A stretch of 38,897 nucleotides of DNA from Candidatus Limosilactobacillus excrementigallinarum. GTDB taxonomy: Bacteria; Bacillota; Bacilli; Lactobacillales; Lactobacillaceae. Below are positions 17,941 to 27,369 of the stretch, in pieces. The stretch is from positions 1 to 38,897 of the forward strand of contig DWZS01000031.1 in NCBI GenBank assembly GCA_019117445.1. Direction: 5' to 3'. Within the stretch, counting starts at the first letter, position 1. Each line of letters starts with the position of its first letter. Below the pieces are notes generated by a model. That model was not told the DNA's origin. It was given only the letters and a program-made list of their open reading frames with translations, and did no database searches. Both the position numbers and the translations under genes were made by a program.

Positions 17941-17949
17941 TGATATAAT
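17941..17949 (+). promoter_or_regulatory. Extended -10 promoter of the araC regulator
   Basis: TGaTATAAT is a perfect extended -10 lying two bases after the cre site. The -35 position (TTAATT 17921-17926, 17-base spacing) is weak. Confidence 0.6.
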
Positions 17950-17991
17950 CTTTGCAAACTCAGACTAAATTATTGCAAAAGGAGACCCGTT

Positions 17992-18861
17992 TTGCTTCAA
18001 TATAATGATTTCCCACTAGACGGGACGATTAAGCAAGATATTGTTTGTTTTCACCATTTAGATAAACATCACACTAGTCCATTTCACAGACATCTTGATC
18101 ATGTTGAATTGTTATTAATATTAAACGGCGATGTTGAGTTTTTTTCTAAAAAAGTTAATGTGAATTTAAAGCCAGGTGATTTAATATGTATTCCCAATGG
18201 AGTTTGGCACCGTATTTATACCGATTCATCCAAGAAATATGAGCGGGTTTTTATTAATATTAGAGTTAGTACCATTGCCCGACTATCAACGTTACAAACT
18301 GATCTAATGCGGTGCTTTCAACATTTTCCCTTAGGATGGGATGTCAATATTGTCAGTCTAACTAAGAACGAAAAAATGGAGTTTATTGCGCTTTGTCATC
18401 GTATTATTAATTATTTGCAATCGGAAGCCACACTGGACTATGGCTATGATCTTCAATTAGATATATTACAAGCTCGATTATTGCTGGCGATTAATAGTAA
18501 ATTACAGCGGCCTAAGAAAATACCGCAGCTTGTTCATTCTAGTCGATTGCAGCAACTACTGGATTTTATTGATACTCATTTAGATCAAGATCTAAGCTTA
18601 AAGGAACTTTCGAGGCGGTTTTATTTGCATCCAGACTACTTGAATCGATATTTCCATAATCATATGGGGTTATCGTTACATTTATATATCAAGCAATTAC
18701 GAACAGATAAGGCATGCCGATTGCTTACTAATGGAGAACGTATCAATCAGGTTGCCAGCGACTGTGGGTATCAGAATTACAGTAGTTTCATTCGAGCATT
18801 TACTAATGAAATGGGAATATCTCCTGGAAAATATCAACGACAAAATGTAAATCGCTCTTAA
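17992..18861 (+). CDS. AraC-family transcriptional regulator with cupin sensor domain
   Basis: A 289-aa regulator divergent from the GH115-like operon and probably its activator. The N-terminal cupin (about 20-100) carries PFHRHLDHVELLLILNGDVE and LKPGDLICIPNGVWHRI, the sugar-sensing fold. The C-terminal double helix-turn-helix (about 185-287) has DQDLSLKELSRRFYLHPDYL and the family tail CGYQNYSSFIRAFTNEMG followed by ISPGKYQ. AAAAGGAG at 17977-17984 sits 7 bases before the TTG start; no ATG is suitably placed. Its promoter overlaps a cre site, so its own synthesis is probably under catabolite control. The effector is inferred to be the sugar or a product handled by the operon. Confidence 0.9.
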   Translation: MLQYNDFPLDGTIKQDIVCFHHLDKHHTSPFHRHLDHVELLLILNGDVEFFSKKVNVNLKPGDLICIPNGVWHRIYTDSSKKYERVFINIRVSTIARLSTLQTDLMRCFQHFPLGWDVNIVSLTKNEKMEFIALCHRIINYLQSEATLDYGYDLQLDILQARLLLAINSKLQRPKKIPQLVHSSRLQQLLDFIDTHLDQDLSLKELSRRFYLHPDYLNRYFHNHMGLSLHLYIKQLRTDKACRLLTNGERINQVASDCGYQNYSSFIRAFTNEMGISPGKYQRQNVNRS

Positions 18862-18916
18862 CTACACCACTAACTTAATCTCTTAAATGCTTGTTATCCT
18901 CCTTAGGCCATTTGAT

Positions 18917-18945
18917 TTGCAGTTTCTCATAATCTGTTCAATAAT
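18917..18945 (+). promoter_or_regulatory. Candidate promoter of the P1B ATPase gene
   Basis: TTGCAG at 18917-18922 and AATAAT at 18940-18945 have a 17-base spacing and end 20 bases before the start codon. No terminator was found after the araC gene. Confidence 0.5.
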
Positions 18946-18964
18946 TTAATTATTAGAAGGACAG

Positions 18965-20785
18965 GTGAGTAAGATGACAAGTAATCGGCAAAAACTATTA
19001 GTTTTATGTGGAATTGCAGTTTTAGCGGCCGTTTGTCAATGGGGATTGCAGGTCCCGCTTTGGGCGCAAATTATCAACAGTGTTGCTGGCGGATGGATGG
19101 CTTTGGTGATGTTTATTGATATGCTCAAGAAGCTGCGCGCGGGCGATTATGGTGTTGATTTACTGGCCATTACCGCGATTGTTGCAACACTGGCGGTGGG
19201 TGAGTATTGGGCAGCAATGGTCATTTTGTTAATGCTCATCGGTGGCGATTCTTTAGAGGACTACGCTAATCAACGGGCTCATAGTGAACTCAGTACTTTG
19301 CTGGATAACACACCGCGGATTGCTAATCGTCTAATTGATGGCAAGGTCATGGCTGTCGATGTCAATGAATTAAAAGTCGGGGATCAAGTAGTCATTAAAC
19401 CCGGAGAACAAGTTCCGGTTGACGGGATCGTAGTGGAAGGAATTAGCTCAGTTGATGAGTCTATGCTCACTGGAGAATCCTTGCCGGTTAATAAAAGTTG
19501 TGGTGAAGAATTACTGTCTGGCTCAGTGAATGGTGATGGCCGGTTAGTGATGAAGGTTCAACGGTGTGCTGCAGATAGTCAGTACCAACAATTAGTTGCC
19601 TTGATTGAACAATCTGATCAACAACCCGCCCATTTTGTTCGTTTAGCCGATCGTTATGCATTACCCTTTACGCTCATTTCGTATCTCATTGCGGGAATTG
19701 CATGGTGGGTAGCAAAAGATCCAATTCGATTTGCTCAAGTTTTAGTCGTGGCATCACCGTGTCCGTTGATTTTAGCAGCACCAGTGGCCTTTGTTTCCGG
19801 AATGAGTCGGAGTTCCACTAACGGGATTGTGGTAAAGACTGGGGACGTGGTCGAAAAGCTGGCAACGATTCGTTCGGCTGCCTTTGATAAGACCGGTACA
19901 TTAACGCACGGTAACTTAATGGTCAGTGCTGTGGTTCCCCATGGTGAGATTACGGCGAAACGGTTGCTCCAGATCACCGCAAGCGTGGAACAAGATTCGA
20001 ACCACGTGTTAGCGCAATCAGTAGTACAAGCAGCTCGTCAGCAATCAATTTCTTTATTACAACCAACTGCAATGCATGAAACTACGGCTCAGGGAATTGA
20101 AGCGATGATTGATCAGCAGAAAGTCAAGGTCGGCCGCAGGACCTTTGTCGATCCTGATAATCAAATTACGGCCGCGGATGTCACCGCCATTTACGTGGTG
20201 GTGGATGGCCATTATTGGGGCCGGATTGAATTTCAGGATCAGCTCCGTAGTGAGACGCCGCGGGTAATTAACAAATTACGAGACTGTGGTGTCCAAACGA
20301 TTATGATGTTAACTGGGGATCAAGAGCAAATCGCTCAACGTATTGCAGCAAAAATTGGTATTACGCAAGTCTTTGCGGGATTATTACCAGAACAGAAGGT
20401 CATGCATCTACAACAGCTCCCTGATCAGGAACGCCCAAGCATGATGGTTGGAGATGGTGTGAATGATGCGCCGGTATTGAAAGTGGCTGATGTTGGGGTT
20501 GCCATGGGTGCTCGAGGCTCGACCGCCGCAAGTGAATCAGCGGACGTGGTGATTCTAGCAGATGATTTACGTAAAGTGGCGAATGCCATTGTGATCGCTC
20601 AAGACACATTACGGATTGCCAAACATGCCGTATGGATTGGGATTGCGGTGTGTGTGATTTTGATGCTGATTTGTAGTACTGGGGTTGTACCAACGATTGT
20701 TGGGGCCTTTTTGCAAGAAGTTGTCGATACAGTTTGTATCTTATGGGGTCTCCGGGCACGGCATGATTTTAAAAATCTAATGTAA
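18965..20785 (+). CDS. P1B-type heavy-metal-transporting ATPase with SPC motif
   Basis: A 606-aa metal pump powered by ATP, without any N-terminal heavy-metal-associated domain. Motifs in order are TGES at 169-172, the membrane SPC metal motif at 264-266 (in VVASPCPLILAAP), the phosphorylation site DKTGT with Asp308, MLTGD at about 448-452 and GDGVND at 496-501. The usual HP dipeptide of P1B pumps is HV here (NHVLA, 346-350). SPC in place of CPC points away from copper and towards Co, Zn, Ni, Fe or Cd; the sequence does not decide which. Two starts are possible: GTG 18965 with AGAAGG 4 bases away, or ATG 18974 with AGGTG 6 bases away. It stands alone between the sugar locus and purC, with its own terminator. 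Confidence 0.88.
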   Translation: MSKMTSNRQKLLVLCGIAVLAAVCQWGLQVPLWAQIINSVAGGWMALVMFIDMLKKLRAGDYGVDLLAITAIVATLAVGEYWAAMVILLMLIGGDSLEDYANQRAHSELSTLLDNTPRIANRLIDGKVMAVDVNELKVGDQVVIKPGEQVPVDGIVVEGISSVDESMLTGESLPVNKSCGEELLSGSVNGDGRLVMKVQRCAADSQYQQLVALIEQSDQQPAHFVRLADRYALPFTLISYLIAGIAWWVAKDPIRFAQVLVVASPCPLILAAPVAFVSGMSRSSTNGIVVKTGDVVEKLATIRSAAFDKTGTLTHGNLMVSAVVPHGEITAKRLLQITASVEQDSNHVLAQSVVQAARQQSISLLQPTAMHETTAQGIEAMIDQQKVKVGRRTFVDPDNQITAADVTAIYVVVDGHYWGRIEFQDQLRSETPRVINKLRDCGVQTIMMLTGDQEQIAQRIAAKIGITQVFAGLLPEQKVMHLQQLPDQERPSMMVGDGVNDAPVLKVADVGVAMGARGSTAASESADVVILADDLRKVANAIVIAQDTLRIAKHAVWIGIAVCVILMLICSTGVVPTIVGAFLQEVVDTVCILWGLRARHDFKNLM

Positions 20786-20795
20786 ATAAAAATGA

Positions 20796-20836
20796 CCAAC
20801 TAGCTGAACAATCATTGGCTAGTTGGTTTTTAATTT
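20796..20836 (+). terminator. Terminator of the P1B ATPase gene
   Basis: A 9-bp stem (CCAACTAGC 20796-20804 with GCTAGTTGG 20818-20826) followed by TTTTTAATTTT. Confidence 0.85.
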
Positions 20837-20850
20837 TGCCATTTTTGGTA

Positions 20851-20894
20851 AATGACGAACAATAATAAATAAACAAAATTAAAAGTTTGGATAT
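20851..20894 (+). promoter_or_regulatory. PurBox inverted pair upstream of the purC promoter
   Basis: AATGACGAACAAT at 20851-20863 and the inverted AAAGTTTGGATAT at 20882-20894 are 18 bases apart. The second box matches AWWGTTCGGWWWT at 12 of 13 positions. The pair ends three bases before the -35, with its centre about 60 bases before the expected transcription start; this resembles the position of PurR sites upstream of purine promoters in Bacillus and Lactococcus. Confidence 0.65.
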
Positions 20895-20897
20895 TTG

Positions 20898-20926
20898 TTG
20901 ACAGATTTGCAATCAATTGATATGCT
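20898..20926 (+). promoter_or_regulatory. Promoter of the purCSQLFMNHD operon
   Basis: A perfect TTGACA at 20898-20903 and TATGCT at 20921-20926 are separated by exactly 17 bases. Expected transcription start is near 20933, about 70 bases before the purC start. Confidence 0.8.
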
Positions 20927-20936
20927 CATGATGTTC

Positions 20937-20980
20937 GATAACGAACTCAAATAATTATTTGCTTTACAAAGTTCGTGTTT
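20937..20980 (+). promoter_or_regulatory. PurBox inverted pair in the purC leader
   Basis: GATAACGAACTCA at 20937-20949 and the inverted AAAGTTCGTGTTT at 20968-20980, again 18 bases apart. It lies downstream of the promoter and ends 25 bases before the purC start, so binding would block initiation or elongation. The first box overlaps a perfect palindrome, GTTCGATAACGAAC, at 20934-20947 (GTTCG/CGAAC over ATAA). Confidence 0.8.
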
Positions 20981-21005
20981 TATTCAAAAAGGAGCGATTT
21001 TAATC

Positions 21006-21731
21006 ATGGGTGAACTATTATATTCCGGAAAAGCAAAACAAATGTGGGCGACGGAGGATCCGGATTTATTACGTGTTGTCTACCTTGACCAAGCAACCAT
21101 GTTGAATGGCAAACGAAAGGACCATTTTGCTGGTAAAGGTACAGCTGCCAATGATATTTCAACGTTAGTTTTTGAATATTTAATCCGTAAAGGAATTCCA
21201 ACGCACTTTGTGAAACGGCTCTCGCCAACAGAAGAATTAGTAAAAAAGTGTGAAATGATTCGATTAGAATTTGTTACCAGAAATATTGTTGCGGGGCATT
21301 TCGCCTCACGCTTCGGACTAAAGGAAGGGACGCCATTAGCCCAACCGGTAGAAGAAACGTTTTATAAGAGTGATGAACTGGATGATCCCTTTGCTAACGA
21401 ATCAGATGCCATTGCTATTCAAACATGCACGGCGAAGGAATATCAACAATGTTGGGATTTAGCACGGCGGTGCAACGTACTATTGACTGCGCTTTTTGCA
21501 AAGGCGGGGATGAAATTAGTTGATTTTAAGCTTGAGTTTGGCAAGTTAGCAGACGGCACTTTGGTTCTTGCAGATGAATTTTCACCAGATAATTGTCGAC
21601 TGTGGGATCGTGAAACGAATGCCCACCTGGATAAAGATGTCTTCCGCAAGGGGTTGGCTGATATTACGACAACTTATGATGAAGTATATGCACGTTTGCA
21701 AAAGGCAGTCATGGAGGAAAATGATGATTAA
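21006..21731 (+). CDS. purC: Phosphoribosylaminoimidazole-succinocarboxamide (SAICAR) synthase
   Basis: Joins CAIR and aspartate with ATP to make SAICAR. The 241-aa protein begins with the family pattern LLYSGKAKQMW and contains GKRKD, KRLSPTEELVKKCE and VDFKLEFG, followed by ADEFSPDNCRLWD, the conserved substrate and ATP regions. AAGGAG at 20989-20994 lies 11 bases before the ATG. It is the first gene of a nine-gene operon and overlaps purS by 8 bases. Confidence 0.96.
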   Translation: MGELLYSGKAKQMWATEDPDLLRVVYLDQATMLNGKRKDHFAGKGTAANDISTLVFEYLIRKGIPTHFVKRLSPTEELVKKCEMIRLEFVTRNIVAGHFASRFGLKEGTPLAQPVEETFYKSDELDDPFANESDAIAIQTCTAKEYQQCWDLARRCNVLLTALFAKAGMKLVDFKLEFGKLADGTLVLADEFSPDNCRLWDRETNAHLDKDVFRKGLADITTTYDEVYARLQKAVMEENDD

Positions 21732-21969
21732 AGTTCGAGTTTTCGTCACCTATAAACAATCAGTTTTTGATCCCCAAGGGGATACGATTACTAAAACCGT
21801 TCACGCCATTGGTCATTCTGAAGTGGAATCTGTGCAGGTTGGTAAGTTTTTTGACTTGAGCTTAAAAACTACCCCAGACCAAGTGGCAACAGTCATTAAA
21901 GACATTGCGACGAATTTATTGGTGAACTTCAATATGGAAACTTACACTTACCAAGTGCTGGAGGGCTAG
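21724..21969 (+). CDS. purS: Phosphoribosylformylglycinamidine synthase subunit PurS
   Basis: The small 81-aa bridging subunit of the PurLQS complex, which makes FGAM and channels ammonia from PurQ to PurL. It reads [20 protein letters not shown] then a conserved VGKFFDL core. I choose ATG 21724 because GGAGG at 21713-21717 is 6 bases upstream; ATG 21721 is only 3 bases away. A longer in-frame reading back to 21568 lies wholly inside purC and is not real. It stops two bases before purQ. Confidence 0.94.
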   Translation: MIKVRVFVTYKQSVFDPQGDTITKTVHAIGHSEVESVQVGKFFDLSLKTTPDQVATVIKDIATNLLVNFNMETYTYQVLEG

Positions 21970-21971
21970 TT

Positions 21972-22646
21972 ATGAAGATTGCGGTAATTGTCTTTCCTGG
22001 TTCTAACTGTGATGTTGATATTTATGAAGCACTGGCGACCGTTTGCCACGCTGATGTCCAATACGTTTCCCATCGTGAAAGAAGTCTGGCTGGTTTTGAT
22101 GCGGTGATGCTGCCAGGGGGCTTTTCATATGGTGACTACCTGCGAGCGGGAGCGCTAGCACGGTTTACAAACATTATGCCGGCAATTATTCAAATGGCTA
22201 ACGAAGGGAAACCAGTATTTGGGACTTGTAATGGATTTCAAATCTTAACTGAAGCTGGCCTATTGCCTGGAGCTTTAAAACACAACAATAGTCAGCAATT
22301 CATTTGCAAAACGGTTCCGTTAGAAGTGGTGAATAATCAGACGTTGTTTACTACTAAATATCAAGCACGTGAACGAATTGCGTTACCGATTGCCCATGCT
22401 GATGGTTGTTATGTTGCCAGCAAGGAGACGCTCAACCAGTTGGAACAAAACCACCAAGTAGTCTTTCGGTACGCAGCGGAGAATCCGAATGGCTCTTTGA
22501 GAAATATTGCTGGGATTACAAATCGTCGAGGAAATGTCTTAGGGATGATGCCACACCCGGAGAGGGCGGTGGAAGCCCTGCTAGGGAATACAGCTGGGCG
22601 ACGTCTCTTTGAATCACTGTTAGCAAATGGCACCGTAAAAGCATAG
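21972..22646 (+). CDS. purQ: Phosphoribosylformylglycinamidine synthase subunit PurQ (glutaminase)
   Basis: A class I glutamine amidotransferase of 224 aa that hydrolyses glutamine to feed ammonia to PurL. The triad is visible: Cys86 in FGTCNGFQ, then His195 and Glu197 in PHPER. The N-terminus [14 protein letters not shown] is typical of PurQ. GGAGGG lies at the end of purS, a few bases before the ATG, so the two genes are coupled. Confidence 0.96.
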   Translation: MKIAVIVFPGSNCDVDIYEALATVCHADVQYVSHRERSLAGFDAVMLPGGFSYGDYLRAGALARFTNIMPAIIQMANEGKPVFGTCNGFQILTEAGLLPGALKHNNSQQFICKTVPLEVVNNQTLFTTKYQARERIALPIAHADGCYVASKETLNQLEQNHQVVFRYAAENPNGSLRNIAGITNRRGNVLGMMPHPERAVEALLGNTAGRRLFESLLANGTVKA

Positions 22647-22658
22647 TGAGGGAAAACG

Positions 22659-24887
22659 ATGAAGCAAGCAATGACACCAGAAGAAATCAAAAAGCAAAAG
22701 CCTTACCTTGATTGGAGTTTGACGGAAAAGGAATATAACTATATTGCCGATCAATTATTAGGTCGTTTACCAAACTATACGGAAACTGGTTTATTTGCAG
22801 CAATGTGGAGTGAACATTGTTCTTATAAAAAATCGAAGCCGGTTTTACGTCTCTTTCCAAATAAAAACGCTCGAGTTTTACAGGGCCCGGGTGAAGGTGC
22901 GGGAGTAGTTGATATTGATGATGGACAGGCAGTCGTTTTTAAGGCGGAAAGCCATAACCACCCGACAACAGTGGAACCCTATCAAGGTGCCGCAACCGGG
23001 GTGGGCGGAATTCTCCGGGACATCTTTAGTATGGGGGCCCGACCAATCGCGTCACTGGATTCGCTACATTTTGGTGAATTAACGGATCCCCAAATGCGGA
23101 TGAAAGTGGCCCAAACAATCAAAGGCATTGGCGACTATGGAAATTGTATGGGGATTCCCACGGTGGCTGGCGAAACAACGTTTGATCCTTGCTATCAAGG
23201 TAATATTTTGTGTAACGCGATGAGTGTTGGTTTGATGAATCAAAAAGATCTCCAGCAAGGGAAGGCTGCCGGAATTGGTAATGCGGTGATGTATGTAGGT
23301 GCCAAAACCGGGCGTGATGGAATTCATGGAGCCACCTTTGCTTCTGCGGACTTTTCTGATGAGAATGCGACGCAACGTTCCGCCGTCCAAGTCGGCGATC
23401 CGTTTATGGAAAAGCTGCTGATGGAGGCATGTTTGGAATTAATTCAAAAGCATGCTGATTGGCTGGTTGGGATCCAAGATATGGGAGCTGCTGGAATTGT
23501 CTCCTCCAGTGCTGAAATGGCAAGTGAAGGCCAGAGTGGTATGAAATTGAACCTAGATTTAGTACCACAACGGGAAACGGGAATGTCCGCATATGAAATT
23601 ATGCTGAGCGAATCCCAAGAACGGATGCTGCTTTGTGTGGTGAAAGGCCATGAAAAGGATGTCCGAGAAATTTTTAACCGGTATGATCTTGATGCGGTTA
23701 CGATTGGACGGATTATCGAAGGCCACGATTACATTCTCGAACACGACGGTGAAGAGGTTTGTCACATTCCAGTATCAACGTTAACGGATGATGTTTTAGA
23801 AGAACCAAGTACTGAACGAGAACCGCAACGTCTGCAAACTGCTCGAGAAGAACCAGTTTGGCAGCCGGTTGTGAATGAACCGGGACAAGTACTTCGCCAA
23901 CTGCTGCAACAAGCAACGATTGCCAGTGATGAAGTTTTAACGCAACAGTATGATAGTCAGGTTCGGACGTCAACGGTGGTTGGTCCGGGGAGTGATGCCG
24001 GCGTGATTCGGATTCGTGGCTACCATAAAGGTTTGGCGATGACGACTGACGGGAATGGCCGTTTTGTTTACTTGGATCCCGAAATCGGTGGACAAATGGC
24101 GGTTACTGAGGCATATCTCAATATTGTGGCGAGCGGTGCAGAACCATTAGCAATTACCGACTGCCTTAATTATGGTGACCCAAATGATCCAGAGATCTTC
24201 TGGGAATTGCACCATTCAATTGAAGGAATGGCGACTGCGTGCTGCATCTTTGATACTCCGGTCATTTCAGGAAACGTTTCTCTTTATAACGAGAACAATG
24301 GTCGAGCAATTTATCCAACCCCGATGGTGGGCATGGTGGGCTTAATTAAAAATCTTGATCACGTGATTTCGTCATTTGCTACCCATGCCGGAGATGATGT
24401 TTACCTTATTGGTCAAACTGGTAATGATTATGCTGGATCAGAACTGCAAAAATTGATGACGGGGCAAATATCTGGGACGCTATCAAAAGTCAACTTACAA
24501 AGAATTCAGGAATATTGTGGGCGCCTGCATTCTGAAATGGTGGCTGGTCACGTAACTGCCGCCCATGATGTCAGTGAAGGTGGCCTTGGTGTCGCATTTG
24601 CTGAAATGTTATTTGCTGGTAAGACTGGAATGAATTTAGATTTACGTGATCTCACCGCTCCGCAATTGTTTAGCGAAACTGCGGGACGAATGGTAGTGAC
24701 AGTACCAACAGCTTTTAAGAAGGAATTTGAAAACGTAATGGGGAATGATGCCCGTTGGGTCGGAACGGTTACTAACACCCATTGGTTAGAAGGACACCTG
24801 CAAGGCGCGGATTTCAATGAAGATTTGGCGGAACTAAAGAGAGAATATAAGGAGGCGCTCCCGTGCCAGCTGAAGTTAAAGGATTAA
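22659..24887 (+). CDS. purL: Phosphoribosylformylglycinamidine synthase subunit PurL (small form)
   Basis: The 742-aa catalytic subunit of the PurLQS complex, converting FGAR, ATP and ammonia to FGAM. The length is that of the small Gram-positive PurL, consistent with separate PurS and PurQ genes next to it. Motifs include [30 protein letters not shown] followed by [15 protein letters not shown], and a second AIRS-like half with [11 protein letters not shown] and [12 protein letters not shown]. The end overlaps purF by 25 bases. Confidence 0.96.
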   Translation: MKQAMTPEEIKKQKPYLDWSLTEKEYNYIADQLLGRLPNYTETGLFAAMWSEHCSYKKSKPVLRLFPNKNARVLQGPGEGAGVVDIDDGQAVVFKAESHNHPTTVEPYQGAATGVGGILRDIFSMGARPIASLDSLHFGELTDPQMRMKVAQTIKGIGDYGNCMGIPTVAGETTFDPCYQGNILCNAMSVGLMNQKDLQQGKAAGIGNAVMYVGAKTGRDGIHGATFASADFSDENATQRSAVQVGDPFMEKLLMEACLELIQKHADWLVGIQDMGAAGIVSSSAEMASEGQSGMKLNLDLVPQRETGMSAYEIMLSESQERMLLCVVKGHEKDVREIFNRYDLDAVTIGRIIEGHDYILEHDGEEVCHIPVSTLTDDVLEEPSTEREPQRLQTAREEPVWQPVVNEPGQVLRQLLQQATIASDEVLTQQYDSQVRTSTVVGPGSDAGVIRIRGYHKGLAMTTDGNGRFVYLDPEIGGQMAVTEAYLNIVASGAEPLAITDCLNYGDPNDPEIFWELHHSIEGMATACCIFDTPVISGNVSLYNENNGRAIYPTPMVGMVGLIKNLDHVISSFATHAGDDVYLIGQTGNDYAGSELQKLMTGQISGTLSKVNLQRIQEYCGRLHSEMVAGHVTAAHDVSEGGLGVAFAEMLFAGKTGMNLDLRDLTAPQLFSETAGRMVVTVPTAFKKEFENVMGNDARWVGTVTNTHWLEGHLQGADFNEDLAELKREYKEALPCQLKLKD

Positions 24888-26326
24888 ATGAAGAGTGTGG
24901 TGTCTTTGGCATTTTTGGTGCACCACATGCGAATCAACTGACTTACCTAGGGTTGCATACTTTGCAGCATCGTGGACAGGAAGGTGCCGGTATTGTAACG
25001 ACTGATCATGAGGAAATGTATCAGCATCGTGACCGTGGACTGTTGGCTCAGGTTTTCAAAAATCAAGCGGATATGGAGGGCTTGCTTGGTGATACTGCAA
25101 TTGGTCATGTACGTTATGGAACGGCAGGACGCGACGCAATCCAAAATGTTCAGCCGTTTCTCTTTCGCTTTCATGATGGTGATGTGGCATTAGCCCATAA
25201 TGGCAATTTAACGAATGCAGTCACATTACGTCGCCAACTCGAAGATGAAGGGGCTGTTTTTCAGTCAGACTCAGATACGGAAATTCTCATTCACTTGGTA
25301 CGTAAACACATTCAGGATGGTTTTATTCCGGCCCTTAAACAAAGCTTGAACGAAGTCAAAGGTGGATTTGCATTTTTGCTGTTGCAAAAGGATCGCTTAA
25401 TTGCTGCTTTAGATCCGAATGGGATTCGTCCATTATGTATTGGCCGGCTCGCGAATGGTGCTTATGTGGTGGCAAGTGAATCTTGTGCACTGGATATCGT
25501 AAACGCCCAATTTGTGCGGGACGTCCAACCGGGTGAGCTATTGATTATTGATCGTGATGGTTTACACGAAGACCGGTATACGAACAATACGCAATTAGCG
25601 ATCTGTTCGATGGAGTACATCTACTTTGCGCGTCCCGATTCAATTATTCATGGAGTGACGGTTCATAACGCTCGTAAACGAATGGGTAAGTTGTTGGCAC
25701 GTGAACATCCTGTGGAAGCAGATATGGTAATTGGGGTGCCGAATTCCTCCCTTTCTGCGGCTAGTGGCTATGCCGAAGAGATTGGCCTGCCGTATGAAAT
25801 GGGTTTGATTAAAAGTCAGTACGTAGCGCGGACTTTTATCCAACCCACCCAAGCGTTGCGAGAACGCGGGGTCCATATGAAACTGTCGGCGGTCCGGGGC
25901 GTGGTTCAAGGACGGCGCATTGCGGTTGTGGACGATTCCATCGTTCGTGGAACCACGTCGCGGCAAATTGTGCAGATGTTACGAGCCGCTGGTGCGAAGG
26001 AAGTTCATATGCTGATTGCTTCTCCACCATTTAAATTTCCGTGCTTTTACGGGATTGATGTCTCCACACGGGCAGAATTAATGGCTGCCCACTTTAGTGT
26101 CGAAGAAATGCGTCAACAAATTGGTGCTGATTCACTGAGTTTCTTATCGGTGCCCAATTTAGTTCGAGCAATTAATGTACCAGATGCAGGGACGGCACCT
26201 TATGGCGGACTTACCGTTGCCTATTTCAATGGTGACTATCCAACGCCACTTTACGATTATGAGGCTAAATACCTAGCCTCGTTGAATAAGCAGGAACGTC
26301 GTGAACGAAGGGAGCGAGAAGCGTGA
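24863..26326 (+). CDS. purF: Amidophosphoribosyltransferase
   Basis: The committed first step: makes 5-phosphoribosylamine from PRPP and glutamine. The 487-aa protein starts at GTG 24863 with AAGGAGG upstream, inside the end of purL. An 11-residue leader precedes Cys12 ([11 protein letters not shown]); in the Bacillus-type enzyme this leader is removed so that the Cys becomes the N-terminal nucleophile. The PRPP-binding loop [13 protein letters not shown] is at about 355-367. The Bacillus-type enzyme carries an Fe-S cluster; several downstream cysteines are present but I did not match each ligand. It overlaps purM by 4 bases. Confidence 0.96.
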   Translation: MPAEVKGLNEECGVFGIFGAPHANQLTYLGLHTLQHRGQEGAGIVTTDHEEMYQHRDRGLLAQVFKNQADMEGLLGDTAIGHVRYGTAGRDAIQNVQPFLFRFHDGDVALAHNGNLTNAVTLRRQLEDEGAVFQSDSDTEILIHLVRKHIQDGFIPALKQSLNEVKGGFAFLLLQKDRLIAALDPNGIRPLCIGRLANGAYVVASESCALDIVNAQFVRDVQPGELLIIDRDGLHEDRYTNNTQLAICSMEYIYFARPDSIIHGVTVHNARKRMGKLLAREHPVEADMVIGVPNSSLSAASGYAEEIGLPYEMGLIKSQYVARTFIQPTQALRERGVHMKLSAVRGVVQGRRIAVVDDSIVRGTTSRQIVQMLRAAGAKEVHMLIASPPFKFPCFYGIDVSTRAELMAAHFSVEEMRQQIGADSLSFLSVPNLVRAINVPDAGTAPYGGLTVAYFNGDYPTPLYDYEAKYLASLNKQERRERREREA

Positions 26327-27360
26327 GTCGTTACGAAGAAGCTGGTGTGAACATTGAAGCGGGTTACGAGTTAGTGAACCGGATTAAAAAAGCGGTTAAT
26401 AGCACCAATCGCCAGGGAATGATGACGGGAATTGGAAGTTTTGGTGGAATGTTTGATTTAGGTGAACTAAAATTTCGCCACCCGATTTTGATTTCTGGAA
26501 CCGACGGGGTTGGCACCAAGTTACTGATTGCCCAGCAAATGAATCGGCATCATACGATTGGCATTGACGTAGTTGCTATGTGCGTAAATGATGTTTTGGC
26601 TCAGGGGGCTGAACCCTTGTACTTTTTGGATTACATTGCAACTGGTCATAATGATCCTGCTAAAATGGCGCAAATTGTTGAAGGAGTGGCTACCGGTTGC
26701 CAGCAAGCAAACGCAGCGTTGGTTGGCGGTGAAACTGCAGAAATGCCGGATATGTATTCTGAAGATGAGTATGATTTAGCAGGCACGGTGACTGGCGTAG
26801 TGGAAAAGGACGCCTTACTAACTAGTGCCAATCCAGAAGCAGGGGATATTTTGGTTGGGTTACCTTCCAGCGGACTTCACTCGAACGGTTTTTCACTCGT
26901 ACGTCAAATTCTTTTTAAAGATCACCATGTTGAATTAACTGCTCAACCAGAAATGCTGGGTGGGGAGACGGTTGGATCGACCCTACTAACCCCTACCAAA
27001 ATCTATGTTCAAGCAGTTTTACCATTACTCAAAGACCATTTAATTCGTGGAATAAGCCATGTTACCGGTGGCGGACTCCCCGAAAATGTTCCACGGATGA
27101 TCAGTAGTGCTTTACAAGCGCAAATCGATCCGCAATGTTGGCCGCAATTACCCATTTTTAACTATCTAAAGCAAATGGGCCACTTGGCGGATGACGATTG
27201 CTGGAAGACCTTCAATATGGGGATTGGGATGGTACTAGCGGTTGCTCCGGAGAATGTTGAATTAGTTCAGAGCCGCCTTGCTGAAGCTGGCGAACGCAGT
27301 TATCAAATTGGCTGTTTGGTAAAGCGACCCCAAGGCAGTGCCAAGATTGAGATTAAGTGA
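26323..27360 (+). CDS. purM: Phosphoribosylformylglycinamidine cyclo-ligase (AIR synthase)
   Basis: Closes the imidazole ring, converting FGAM to AIR with ATP. At 345 aa it matches the family. Motifs include [26 protein letters not shown]-like [31 protein letters not shown] and [11 protein letters not shown]. The GTG start overlaps the purF stop (GTGA) and has GGGAG upstream, showing tight coupling. Confidence 0.96.
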   Translation: MSRYEEAGVNIEAGYELVNRIKKAVNSTNRQGMMTGIGSFGGMFDLGELKFRHPILISGTDGVGTKLLIAQQMNRHHTIGIDVVAMCVNDVLAQGAEPLYFLDYIATGHNDPAKMAQIVEGVATGCQQANAALVGGETAEMPDMYSEDEYDLAGTVTGVVEKDALLTSANPEAGDILVGLPSSGLHSNGFSLVRQILFKDHHVELTAQPEMLGGETVGSTLLTPTKIYVQAVLPLLKDHLIRGISHVTGGGLPENVPRMISSALQAQIDPQCWPQLPIFNYLKQMGHLADDDCWKTFNMGIGMVLAVAPENVELVQSRLAEAGERSYQIGCLVKRPQGSAKIEIK

Positions 27361-27369
27361 GGTTGGACG

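Noticed and set aside
13093-18964. Sugar locus as an integrated mobile element
   Set aside because: No transposase, integrase, terminal inverted repeats or att-like direct repeats were found by eye; only the position and composition hint at transfer.
20881-21005. Purine riboswitch in the purC leader
   Set aside because: No three-way junction with the conserved loop motifs could be built; the leader is fully explained by promoter and PurBoxes.
21568-21723. Longer PurS reading frame starting inside purC
   Set aside because: It lies within purC in another frame; PurS proteins are about 80-85 aa and start at MIKVRV.
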